Below are positions 10,603 through 21,170 of a stretch of DNA of 64,000 nt, piece after piece. This stretch comes from Leptospira barantonii. Its GTDB lineage: Bacteria > Spirochaetota > Leptospiria > Leptospirales > Leptospiraceae. Below the pieces are notes generated by a model that was not told the DNA's origin, searched no databases, and saw only the letters and a list, made by a program, of their open reading frames with translations. Made by a program: the position numbers and the translations under genes. How positions within the stretch are numbered: position 1 is the first letter of the stretch; every line of letters begins with the position of its first letter. The stretch is from the NCBI RefSeq assembly GCF_002811925.1, contig NZ_NPDS01000010.1:138334-202333 (forward strand). Direction: 5' to 3'.

Positions 10603-10708
10603 GCTAAATCCGGGAAATATCCGGACTTACGCGTTTCGATCTGAGTTTTTGAATCGCGTTCGGAAGTTACGGATCTCCGTATATAAATACGGAATCCGAA
10701 ATTGCGAA

Positions 10709-10732
10709 CGCCATTTTTTTTGAAAAATGGCG
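10709..10732. promoter_or_regulatory. Perfect inverted repeat upstream of lipoprotein gene
   Basis: Ten-base arms CGCCATTTTT and AAAAATGGCG are separated by 4 bases, in the space between the divergent acyltransferase (start 10602) and lipoprotein (start 10787) genes. It could be an operator shared by both genes or a leader hairpin of the lipoprotein mRNA. It is not followed by a classic T-run outside the stem. Confidence 0.5.
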
Positions 10733-10786
10733 AGGTCGAATTTGACCACCGTATCCATCCGTAGATTTTACAAAGGAGAATCTACG

Positions 10787-11506
10787 ATGAAAAAAATAAA
10801 ATCCATGTTGGTGATCGCGTTTGTTTTCGGAATGGTCGCCTGTTCTCACAAAGAAAAAGACAACAACAATGAGGTTGCGGCCATTATTCTTTTGGCGCAA
10901 GCAAGTGCCGATCAAAAAACGAACACGCAGGTATCTCAGTTATTCTCGGCTCTTTATCCGTTACCCGCGGACGCGACTTCTTCCACAAATAGGGTGTTAG
11001 GCGATGTAGACCCTTCTTACAATCCGTTTGCCGCCGTTGTGTCTCAGGCTTGTCAATTGGGCGGAACACAATCTATCGACGGAACGATCACCGCAAGCAT
11101 GACGGGTAACGTGGGAAACGACATACTCTGGACTTATGATAATTGTAAGGAAAACTCGATCGGAATGGGACCTAACGGGGTTGCGATTCCTGTTCCGCTA
11201 ACGTATAACGGAACTTTAAAACGATCCTTAAATCAAAAGTTCAACGCATCGACTTCCGGTAACGTTTACACTTCCATAAATTCAGGAACCGATCGGATTC
11301 AATCCTCGAATTATTCGATCAACGGAACCACGTTTCCGACATTTGATATTACGTTTACGAGAAACGATTCGGTTTACACTCGGACGGAATATCAAACCGG
11401 AAAATTCAAAGGAGTTCTGGAAGAACACGTTCGAGTTACCGGTGTGATCGACGGAATCAACGTGGATACTACGATCAATTATAAAATGTATTTCGGCGCT
11501 CAGTAA
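10787..11506 (+). CDS. Putative lipoprotein, function unknown
   Basis: 239 residues. The start at 10787 is preceded by AAAGGAG at good spacing and opens with a clean lipoprotein signal (MKKIKSMLVIAFVFGMVAC, lipobox MVAC, Cys19); an upstream in-frame start at 10727 lacks both. The mature part is rich in Ser, Thr, Asn and Gly, with predicted beta character ('QSIDGTITASMTGNVGND', 'RVTGVIDGINVDTTINYKMY') and two cysteines (near 'SQACQLGG' and 'YDNCKENS'). No domain is recognised. It resembles many leptospiral beta-rich surface lipoproteins in composition. A hairpin that may terminate it follows at 11530. Confidence 0.82.
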   Translation: MKKIKSMLVIAFVFGMVACSHKEKDNNNEVAAIILLAQASADQKTNTQVSQLFSALYPLPADATSSTNRVLGDVDPSYNPFAAVVSQACQLGGTQSIDGTITASMTGNVGNDILWTYDNCKENSIGMGPNGVAIPVPLTYNGTLKRSLNQKFNASTSGNVYTSINSGTDRIQSSNYSINGTTFPTFDITFTRNDSVYTRTEYQTGKFKGVLEEHVRVTGVIDGINVDTTINYKMYFGAQ

Positions 11507-11529
11507 AAAGATTGGCCTAAGAAGAATGG

Positions 11530-11561
11530 CGATTCGTCCGTTGCGTTTTGCGGATGAATCG
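11530..11561 (+). terminator. Hairpin downstream of the lipoprotein gene
   Basis: CGATTCGTCCG at 11530-11540 and CGGATGAATCG at 11551-11561 form an 11-base stem with one G-U pair and a 10-base loop, 23 bases after the stop codon. The T-run that follows is weak and interrupted, so termination efficiency is uncertain. Confidence 0.45.
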
Positions 11562-11625
11562 TCTGATCGTTGTTTTGATTCCCTGAAATGTTAAAATTTT
11601 AAACCGAAGTCGCAGGTGATATAGA

Positions 11626-12462
11626 TCACAACACGCCTAAAATTCTTTCCAAGGTTTTTTGTTTTTCCTCGAACGGAAAAAAGTGAGTGGTTCCGGGCCA
11701 GATCTCCACAGTCGAATTTTGATTACCCGATGCGATTCTTCTCGCGCCGGAAGGCGAACAAACCTCGTGCGGATTCGGAATCGTTATGTGCGTTTCCGTT
11801 TTGATTTTTCCATATTGAAAGAGACTCAGATAACTTACCGAATCGAAAATTTTCGCTTCGATCTCCGGAGCGCAACGTAAGAGCGCCTGTTTGTTTTCGC
11901 CGATTCGAAAACAACTTTGGATATAATCCTCGTAAATCGTATCGTCCCATCTGGAAAACGAAGGAGTTCTTTTATAAATTTTACGAACCGTATCCAGATC
12001 CTTGAATTCTCTTCTTCGTTTGATCGCCACTTTTGCAAGAGGGTTGTGAAAAAGTCTGGAATACGTTATTTGCAAAAAATCTAATGCGACCGGATCGTGT
12101 GCGATCACCTTCTTAAATTTTTGAGGAGAATGATACGATGATAAAAGAAGACTCGCGCCCCCTAAGGAATGGCCGACCCCCGTTATATTTTCCAGATTCT
12201 CGTGTTGAATCAAAGCGAGGATCTGATCTCGAAAAAAATACCAATTCTTAAAATTCAAAGTATCTTCGGATTCTCCGTGACCCGCAAAATCCAAAGCGAT
12301 CACTCTATGCGTTTTGTTCAGAGAATCGATGTAAAACTTATAAGTAAGAGCGCTGTAGCCGTTTGCATGACATAGAAGAAGAATCGGTTTTGAAGAAGAA
12401 TTCGAGTCCGTATCGATATAAGAAAGATTGAGTCCTCGAAAGGAGAATGTTTTTCTGAGCAT
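11626..12462 (-). CDS. Alpha/beta hydrolase
   Basis: 278 residues from the start at 12462 (MLRKTFSFRGLNLSYI). Features of the fold in order: oxyanion-hole region 'LLLCHANGYSALTY' (about 30), 'VIALDFAGHGESED', nucleophile elbow 'GVGHSLGGAS' (Ser near 93), and a C-terminal 'GTTHFFPFEE' with the catalytic His. The acid is probably in 'NPHEVCSPSGARR', where the usual Asp position is not obvious. A longer reading to 12540 would overlap the start of the divergent transporter gene, so I prefer 12462, although neither start has a strong ribosome-binding site. The substrate is unknown; esterase or lipase activity is typical of the family. Confidence 0.87.
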   Translation of the reverse strand: MLRKTFSFRGLNLSYIDTDSNSSSKPILLLCHANGYSALTYKFYIDSLNKTHRVIALDFAGHGESEDTLNFKNWYFFRDQILALIQHENLENITGVGHSLGGASLLLSSYHSPQKFKKVIAHDPVALDFLQITYSRLFHNPLAKVAIKRRREFKDLDTVRKIYKRTPSFSRWDDTIYEDYIQSCFRIGENKQALLRCAPEIEAKIFDSVSYLSLFQYGKIKTETHITIPNPHEVCSPSGARRIASGNQNSTVEIWPGTTHFFPFEEKQKTLERILGVL

Positions 12463-12538
12463 GACGAAAAGATTTGACCTTGATCTTTCCAACTCCTGCG
12501 GTGAACTGGTTTTCGTAAAGCCAAAACCGGAGCTCTTC

Positions 12539-12925
<387 letters not shown>

Positions 12926-12940
12926 TCGATCCGCGAACGT

Positions 12941-14020
12941 CTACTGAAACGTAACTTGAAAGATTTTGTTCGCGGTGGAATCCGCGACAAGAAGTCTTTG
13001 ATTCGCACAATCGATCTTAACCGCGCCGATCGCGGCGAACGTATGGGAAATCGTAGTGACGTTTAAGAACTCATCCACGATACGAATCACGTTCGAACTG
13101 GAATCCGAAACGAACATAACTCCGTTGTTGTCCATGGCGATATGAGCCGGTCCGTTGAAAGACGCACTCGTACCTCTGCCGTCCACGCTTGCCCCCGTTC
13201 CCGTTCCTAAAAGTGTGGAAACCGTCGAAGTGTTCAAATCGATTTTTCGAATTCTATGATCTTGAATGTCCGCGGCTAAGATGCTGTTGTTTTTTCGATC
13301 ATAAGCGATTCCTAATGGAGATTTGAACAGGGCGGTCAAAACGCTTCCGTCTTGATAACCTAACGAACTTCCGGATAACGTGCTGACCGATAGAAAGTTC
13401 AGATTGAATTTTCGAATGTCGTGATTGCCGAGTTCTCCTAGATATAAATTTCTTTCACGATCGAAATCCATAAAGAAGGGCCCGTTGAACAACGCGCCTG
13501 AGTTGTCTCCGTTTTGAAGGCCCGCCGTACCTCCCGGGCTTCCGGCGAACAAAGTGAATTGATCTTGTGCATCGATCTTATAGACTTGCGCGCTACTTTT
13601 ACAGGAAACGTATTTGTCTCCGGTGACGGGGTCGTATTTGATGCCTGCGGGATCGCCTAACGTAAAGCTGGTGCTCAGAGTGGTGACGATATTGCTTGAA
13701 GGAATGATCTTACGAATCTTGTTTACGGTTTGTTCCGAAACGTAAATGTTTCCGAACGAATCCAATTCGATTCCGAAAGGGTTTTGGAACGTCGCGGTCG
13801 ATATGCTTCCGTCTACGCTGGAAGCGGTTCCGGTTCCCGTAAACACCGTGACGACCGGATTTTTGGTGAGTTTTAAAGTACAAAGATAACATTCCTTAAG
13901 AATACAATCCAAGATCGTGTTTTCCGTCCAGGCCTGGCTCATAAAGATACTCGGGTTGTAGATCTTAGAAGTATTGCAAGAAATGAAGATAAGGATTGAG
14001 GGAAGAATTTTATAAAACAT
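12941..14020 (-). CDS. NHL-repeat lipoprotein
   Basis: 359 residues from the start at 14020, which has AGGAAGG about 6 bases upstream and a lipoprotein-type N-terminus (MFYKILPSILIFISC, Cys15). The longer open frame to 14260 adds an unlikely N-terminus. From about residue 60 there are around five NHL/beta-propeller repeats, seen as repeated 'TATFQNPFGIELDSFGNIYV', 'NGPFFMDFDRERNLYLGE', 'KSPLGIAYDRKNNSILAAD', 'NGPAHIAMDNNGVMFVSD' and the linking 'IRKI' or 'IRKFN' strands. Such propellers serve as binding platforms on the cell surface; the ligand is unknown. Its 3' end lies 15 bases from the convergent transporter gene. Confidence 0.86.
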   Translation of the reverse strand: MFYKILPSILIFISCNTSKIYNPSIFMSQAWTENTILDCILKECYLCTLKLTKNPVVTVFTGTGTASSVDGSISTATFQNPFGIELDSFGNIYVSEQTVNKIRKIIPSSNIVTTLSTSFTLGDPAGIKYDPVTGDKYVSCKSSAQVYKIDAQDQFTLFAGSPGGTAGLQNGDNSGALFNGPFFMDFDRERNLYLGELGNHDIRKFNLNFLSVSTLSGSSLGYQDGSVLTALFKSPLGIAYDRKNNSILAADIQDHRIRKIDLNTSTVSTLLGTGTGASVDGRGTSASFNGPAHIAMDNNGVMFVSDSSSNVIRIVDEFLNVTTISHTFAAIGAVKIDCANQRLLVADSTANKIFQVTFQ

Positions 14021-14263
14021 GAATGCCTTCCTGAAACAAATACAGCATAAACGTTCGCGATTAAAAACGATAGGAAAAATCGAATTGGAAATTTCTTTTT
14101 TACAAAAATTGCAAACGATCCAAGGAGCGGATTCCGTTTTGAAACGTCCTCGGTCTGGCGTTTTCCACGATCGGTTTCTCCTGAACGGAGATAAAAAAAG
14201 GTATCTCAATTTGATCTTTTCGTCTCTATGGGCAAAGATTCTTCTTTGAGAGGTTGTCATCCG

Positions 14264-15439
<1,176 letters not shown>

Positions 15440-15580
15440 AACTTTGAAACATTTAAGACACCGAAATATTTTTCCGAAATCGAAAGCGTTGGAAGTCCAA
15501 ACAGAACGTTCGTTCTTTGAATATGATAAGAATCATATAGATACGCTTTCGTTTCGAAGAGGTTCATTATAGGTATCTAA

Positions 15581-15596
15581 ATTCTAAATTTAGAAT
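15581..15596. promoter_or_regulatory. 16-base perfect palindrome upstream of acyl-CoA dehydrogenase
   Basis: ATTCTAAATTTAGAAT is fully self-complementary and lies about 119 bases before the dehydrogenase start in an AT-rich 278-base spacer that has no gene. Its TTCTAAA/TTTAGAA arms resemble binding sites of dimeric repressors. The regulator is unknown. Confidence 0.45.
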
Positions 15597-15714
15597 GAAT
15601 AAAAAAGCTGAAAAACAAGCGAGACTTATGATTTTTCCCCCATATTTTGGTTTGATCTAATCGCCGTAAAAAAAAAAGTAGGATCAGAACACTCTCGCAA
15701 AAAGGGAAAAACCG

Positions 15715-16878
<1,164 letters not shown>

Positions 16879-16903
16879 GAAAACCGATCTTGTTCGGATT
16901 TTC

Positions 16904-16940
16904 AAAGGCGCTTGGTCGTAAGACCGGCGCCTTTTTTATT
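16904..16940 (+). terminator. Intrinsic terminator after acyl-CoA dehydrogenase
   Basis: AAAGGCGC at 16904-16911 pairs with GCGCCTTT, with an inner TGGTC/GACC extension and a GTAA loop, followed by a T-rich run (TTTTTTATTTT). It lies 26 bases after the stop and overlaps the end of the convergent regulator gene, so it may act in both directions. Confidence 0.88.
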
Positions 16941-17601
16941 TTGGATCGATTGAATCGGCGGACCTAGTCGAGGTTTGATCGTTCTTCTTTTCTTTTTTCG
17001 ATTTACCGGAACGGATTCGACTGAGTGAAACTGGAGTGATTCCGAGATAAGAAGCGATATGATATTGAGGAATGACATCCTCTATGTTCGGATGATTCTT
17101 CTTTAAAAGTTCGTATCTTTCTTCCGCATTCAAAGCGAGCAGTTCGTATTCTCTTCTGGCCTTTTTCAAAAAAAGATTTTCCGCGACGATTCTTCCCAAA
17201 TGTTCCCAAGCGATATGAGTTTCGTATAACTGAGTTAGATGAGAGAAGTTCGCGACGGCGAGTTTACAATCGGTGATCGCTCGTATGTTGCAAGTAGAAG
17301 GTTGTTTTAAAAGAAGATCAAAATAGGAACCGGTGAATTCTCCCGGGAAGTTGAAACTTTTGATGTACTCGGTTCCGTCCGGCGTGAGATAATATTCTCG
17401 GAGAACGCCGGAGAATACGAACGCAAACTCGGTAGGAATTTTTCCTTGTCGGATTAAAAAATCTCCGTAGGAAAGTTCTTTCACGGTGTAGACGAGTTTT
17501 GCTTGGGTCCAAACCTCTTTCGGAATCGGAGAGATGGAATTCACCTTTTCATAAATCGTCCACCATTCCGGACTGTTTTCCACGACTGGATATTCTGCCA
17601 C
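16936..17601 (-). CDS. Crp/Fnr family transcriptional regulator
   Basis: 221 residues. A cyclic-nucleotide-binding-like beta-barrel spans about 30-140, with 'LSYGDFLIRQGKIPTEFAFV', 'GVLREYYLTPDGTEYIKSFN' and 'FPGEFTGSYFDLLLKQPSTC'. The C-terminal helix-turn-helix 'IPQYHIASYLGITPVSLSRI' (about 178-198) is typical of the Bacteroidetes/spirochaete-type Crp branch. The barrel lacks an evident cAMP phosphate-binding Arg-Ser pair, so the effector is unclear. The last 20 residues are Lys/Ser/Asp-rich. It lies downstream of a hydrolase lipoprotein gene on the same strand, with a 152-base gap. Confidence 0.9.
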   Translation of the reverse strand: MAEYPVVENSPEWWTIYEKVNSISPIPKEVWTQAKLVYTVKELSYGDFLIRQGKIPTEFAFVFSGVLREYYLTPDGTEYIKSFNFPGEFTGSYFDLLLKQPSTCNIRAITDCKLAVANFSHLTQLYETHIAWEHLGRIVAENLFLKKARREYELLALNAEERYELLKKNHPNIEDVIPQYHIASYLGITPVSLSRIRSGKSKKEKKNDQTSTRSADSIDPK

Positions 17602-17753
17602 TCGCAGTAGTGAAATCGATCGTCGAATTTTTGCAAATCATATTGGGTATGATCTTGGAAAGAATTTTCCAAAAAGAACCGGCCCTTGTTCTCGTTTACG
17701 GTCGGGGCCGGTATAAACATTCAAATTTACGTAAGTGTGGCGTTTGATTCTTT

Positions 17754-18677
17754 TTAACGAATCGATTTTAAAAATGGAATCATCGCGGCCAAAAATCCTT
17801 TCGGATCTTCCGCAAACGGAACGTGACCCGTTTTTAAAAACACGAGTTTGGAGCCTTTGATCTTTTCGTGAAGTTTGGTTCCGAGCTCGGGAACGATCAC
17901 CGGATCGCTTTCTCCCCATACGATGAGGGTGGGTGCGGAGATTTTGGAAACTTTTTCCCTGAGGTCGTGTCTTTCGTCTCCGAAACTTTTCCAGATCGCG
18001 GCTCTTATGTTTTTGGAACCTTCCACGGATTTCTTTTCTTCGATTCTATGGAGAATGGATTTTGTGTAATCGTTTTCCACTTTGATGTAATAGTTCGGAA
18101 AGGAATTCCAAGTCGCTCCGGTGAACCAAAGAGTGCTCATTAGTTTTACGAAAATTCTCGACTTAAAATCCGGATCGTTTAGACCGCCCGTGTCCACAAG
18201 GATCAAACCTTTTACTAAATTCGGTTTTTCTAATGCGAGATTCATGGAAGCGAAACCTCCGAGAGAATTTCCCACCAAAACCGCTCCCTGAGGCGCGAGT
18301 TTCTCCATAACCTCCGGAAGAACGTTCGCGAATTCCACCGCCGACGCGGAATCGAAAGGAACCGGGGAATCCGATTTTCCGTGTCCGGGCCAATCGATGC
18401 TGATAACTCTATGCAATTCCGCTAATGTAGGAACGATCGCTTCGAAGTCTCTGTGTTCGTGACCCGGTCCGGCGGAATGAAGAAGCATCAGGGTGTTGTC
18501 TCCTTTTCCATGAATCCAATACGCGATGCGGCCCATTCGAGTCGGAATAAAACCCGTGGGTTTTTCCTCGCTTTGAGTTTTCGGTTCTTCGATTACGGTT
18601 TGCATTTCCTGTCCTCCCGAACATGCGACGATCCATCCGATGTACAATACGGTTAAGATGCGGGTACAATTTTTCAT
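17754..18677 (-). CDS. Alpha/beta hydrolase lipoprotein
   Basis: 307 residues. Signal MKNCTRILTVLYIGWIVAC has lipobox IVAC with Cys19, so the enzyme is probably membrane-anchored outside the cytoplasm. The hydrolase fold has 'LMLLHSAGPGHEHRDFE', 'VISIDWPGHGKSDSPV', nucleophile elbow 'VGNSLGGFASMN' (Ser near 138), acid in 'IVWGESDPVIVPELG' and the catalytic His in 'LKTGHVPFAEDP'. All triad residues are present. The family spans esterases, epoxide hydrolases and C-C bond hydrolases. The gene follows the ECF41-type sigma gene on the same strand by 82 bases, so it could share its transcript, but no substrate is indicated. Confidence 0.91.
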   Translation of the reverse strand: MKNCTRILTVLYIGWIVACSGGQEMQTVIEEPKTQSEEKPTGFIPTRMGRIAYWIHGKGDNTLMLLHSAGPGHEHRDFEAIVPTLAELHRVISIDWPGHGKSDSPVPFDSASAVEFANVLPEVMEKLAPQGAVLVGNSLGGFASMNLALEKPNLVKGLILVDTGGLNDPDFKSRIFVKLMSTLWFTGATWNSFPNYYIKVENDYTKSILHRIEEKKSVEGSKNIRAAIWKSFGDERHDLREKVSKISAPTLIVWGESDPVIVPELGTKLHEKIKGSKLVFLKTGHVPFAEDPKGFLAAMIPFLKSIR

Positions 18678-18759
18678 AACCAGAGTTTGTATTAGAGAAC
18701 AGAAAATGTCAATACTGCGAGCCTTCTTCGCACCGAGAATGCGATTATCCTATGATAAT

Positions 18760-19758
18760 CTACTTTTTACGGGTGATCGCCCAGTGAACCAATTTAAAAA
18801 GAGGTTTGGTCCAAACGGGAGGAGTCGGGTTTTGAATCGAAGACTTAGGAAACAAAAGAAAGAATTCCAAAGGAACGATGATCTTTTTGTCCAAGAGTTC
18901 CTGTTTGTTTCGATAAGCCTGGAGTTTATCGTCGTTTAACATCGTATAGATGGAATTGATTCCGTTCTCGTCCATCAAGAAACTTCTGAGATAAATCGGC
19001 TTGTTATCCTTGTAAACAAGAAGACTTTCGGCTCCGTTGCTTTCGGTAAAGTAAAATTCCGTATCTGTAAAGATCGGATTTCTGGAAGTCCTAATGAGAA
19101 ACGCCGCCACTCTTTCTTTTCCGAGAAGGGGAATTCTCGCGGCATGAACCTTACCCCCGCCATCCGACCAAAGAACGATTTCCTCTTTGAAAAATGGAAG
19201 AAGAAGTTCCGGTTGTCCTTTGGCCGAAGCCAATAAGAAGTTATGAAGTAGTTTTCTTTTCGCTTCCTTATCGGGAGAATATTTTTTTCTTCCGGACTTG
19301 AGCGCGTCCTTGGCTCTTTTGAGAGTTTGTCTACAATTCTCCTGCGTTTTTCCGATCGCTTCCGAAATGATTTTGTAATCCAGATCGAAAGATTCCCGAA
19401 GAATAAAAACCGCTCTTTCTATCGGATTCAATTTTTCTAATAGATGGAGGAAGGCCAGATCCAAGGTTTCCGGATCCGGCTCTTCCATTTCCGGCGAAGT
19501 GGGAATCGGTTCGGGCAACCAAGGCCCGATGTACGTTTCGCGTTTATTCTTCACCTTACGAAGAGTGTCCAAGGACAGACGCGTTGCAATCGTGGATAAG
19601 AACGCTTTCGGCGATCGGATTTCCGTGGAGACGGATTTCTCCCAGCGAAGAAAGGATTCTTGAACGATGTCTTCCGCGTCGTTTACGCTTCCGGTCATAC
19701 GATACGCGATTCCGAAAACGAGAGACTTGTGTTCTAAAAATTGCCCGAGTCTGTCCAA
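18760..19758 (-). CDS. ECF41-type sigma factor with SnoaL-like C-terminal extension
   Basis: 332 residues, much longer than a typical ECF sigma. Region 2 (about 8-75, 'DAEDIVQESFLRWEKSV') and region 4 (about 110-170, 'LNPIERAVFILRESFDLDYK') are joined by a linker containing the ECF41 signature WLPEP ('IGPWLPEPIP'). The C-terminal SnoaL-like domain contains the second signature DGGGK ('LWSDGGGKVHAARIP') and a variant of the third ('NDDKL' where the family has NPDKL). In ECF41 sigma factors this extension acts as a built-in regulator in place of an anti-sigma. The gene begins 2 bases after the FAD oxidoreductase stop, so both are co-transcribed. Signal and regulon are unknown. Confidence 0.9.
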   Translation of the reverse strand: MDRLGQFLEHKSLVFGIAYRMTGSVNDAEDIVQESFLRWEKSVSTEIRSPKAFLSTIATRLSLDTLRKVKNKRETYIGPWLPEPIPTSPEMEEPDPETLDLAFLHLLEKLNPIERAVFILRESFDLDYKIISEAIGKTQENCRQTLKRAKDALKSGRKKYSPDKEAKRKLLHNFLLASAKGQPELLLPFFKEEIVLWSDGGGKVHAARIPLLGKERVAAFLIRTSRNPIFTDTEFYFTESNGAESLLVYKDNKPIYLRSFLMDENGINSIYTMLNDDKLQAYRNKQELLDKKIIVPLEFFLLFPKSSIQNPTPPVWTKPLFKLVHWAITRKK

Positions 19759-19760
19759 GA

Positions 19761-20954
19761 TTATTTCTCCGTTTCCGCCGCGAGGGTTCCGCTTGCGAAT
19801 TCTTCCTTGTTTTCAGGAAAGGATTTCCAGAAATAAAAATCGAACGATTTTTCAAATCGAAAGGAGAGGATCGTAAATTTACAAATCAGTTCCTTGATCC
19901 ACTTCGCACTTTTTGCGGTCCAGATTTTATTCGTGGGGGAATCGTCCGGGTTTGATTCTTGAATGACCCCGTCCTCTCTTCCAAGACTTACGTTTCTTCC
20001 GAGATACGCCAGGGAGAATGGGATTTTTCCTTTTTTAGAATCGATTCCGAGTTTGTGGGAAAGTCTTTCCGCCGCATAAACTCCCATAGGAAGCGCGGTT
20101 GCACAAGCCATTCTCAGATGATCGTAACCGCTTGAGACAACTTGAACGCAGTCGCCCGCGCCGATGATTTCGGGGTGGTCTTCCACTTCCAGGAATTGAT
20201 TTACGTAAACCTGCCCGATCGGATTGGTTCTTAAACCCGAAGCGCCTCCGACCTTGGACGCGGCTAAACCGTTCGCCAATATACAGAAGTCGTGGCCGAT
20301 TTCTCCTCCGTTCGCTGTGAGAAGTTTTTTATCCGCGTATTTTATAATTTTCGTATTTTCTAATATTCTAACATTGTTATCGGAGAAAAATCCGATCATT
20401 TTGTTTTTGCCATCGTCCGAAAAACCTTTCCCGAACGCGTTCGAGTCCACTAAGGTTACGATCGACTTCGGAAATACTTTGGAAAGCTCCGCGGCTGTTT
20501 CGATTCCGCTCAGGCCCGCTCCGAGAACCGTGATTCTTGCGGATTCGTTTTGTTTGATTCTTTCGTGCATTGTAGCGCACGCTTCCACGTCCGAAACTCC
20601 AACGTAAGAATCTCCGCTTGTTTCGACTTTGGATCCGTGAACCCCCAACGAATAAATCAAATGATCGTAACCGAGTTCCGATCCGTTTTCTAAAACGACC
20701 CGTTTCGATTCCGGTTCGATTTTCGCGATTCTTTCGATCACGAGTTTTACTTTTTTATGCAATAAGGATCTTACCGAATAGGTTCTTTTGAGAGTTCCCG
20801 CGAGCAGTTGGTGATTGCGGATTCTTTCCTGAAATTGTTCCTGAGCGGTGACTAAAACGATCTCTAACGGAAGTTTTTTTCTGACAAGACGATTGGCCGC
20901 GACGATTCCCGCGTAACCTCCGCCTGCGATCAAAACTGTTTTACCTTGTGACAT
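19761..20954 (-). CDS. NAD(P)/FAD-dependent oxidoreductase (NDH-2/FSP1-like)
   Basis: 397 residues from the start at 20954 (MSQGKTVLIAGGGYAGIVAA), which has a G/A-rich GGGAGGC site upstream; a longer reading to 21065 has no support. Features: N-terminal FAD dinucleotide fold GGGYAGIVA, second Rossmann fold 'RITVLGAGLSGIETAAELS' for NAD(P)H, and 'VNQFLEVEDHPEIIGAGDCV', the FAD-binding GD motif. The C-terminal part has hydrophobic stretches suggesting membrane association, as in type II NADH dehydrogenases and ferroptosis-suppressor-like quinone reductases. It is the partner gene of the ECF41 sigma factor (2-base gap), corresponding to the oxidoreductase class of ECF41-associated 'COE' genes. 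Confidence 0.88.
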   Translation of the reverse strand: MSQGKTVLIAGGGYAGIVAANRLVRKKLPLEIVLVTAQEQFQERIRNHQLLAGTLKRTYSVRSLLHKKVKLVIERIAKIEPESKRVVLENGSELGYDHLIYSLGVHGSKVETSGDSYVGVSDVEACATMHERIKQNESARITVLGAGLSGIETAAELSKVFPKSIVTLVDSNAFGKGFSDDGKNKMIGFFSDNNVRILENTKIIKYADKKLLTANGGEIGHDFCILANGLAASKVGGASGLRTNPIGQVYVNQFLEVEDHPEIIGAGDCVQVVSSGYDHLRMACATALPMGVYAAERLSHKLGIDSKKGKIPFSLAYLGRNVSLGREDGVIQESNPDDSPTNKIWTAKSAKWIKELICKFTILSFRFEKSFDFYFWKSFPENKEEFASGTLAAETEK

Positions 20955-21101
20955 GTTTGCCTCCCTGTCTGTAAGGAAGACGCGGCTGGGAATTTTCCCG
21001 TGACAGAAACTCGTAAATTTTTTCTTTCTTGAAACCCACTTCGAATCGGCGGGGTAACTCAGCATCCACCTCTCTATGGATCGGTGTCTATGAATATGTA
21101 A

Positions 21102-21116
21102 TTAGAATTGTTCTAA
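21102..21116 (+). promoter_or_regulatory. PerR-like box upstream of cytochrome c peroxidase
   Basis: TTAGAATTGTTCTAA is a 7-1-7 dyad with six of seven arm positions matching. It is close to the classical PerR box (TTATAATnATTATAA) and sits about 55 bases before the peroxidase start, just upstream of a TTGACA hexamer at 21124-21129. In Leptospira, PerR is known to repress peroxide-defence genes including a cytochrome c peroxidase, so the placement is meaningful. Confidence 0.7.
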
Positions 21117-21170
21117 ATTCGAATTGACAGAAGAGCCCGTCGTTCGAACCATTGACCCAGGATGGTCCAC

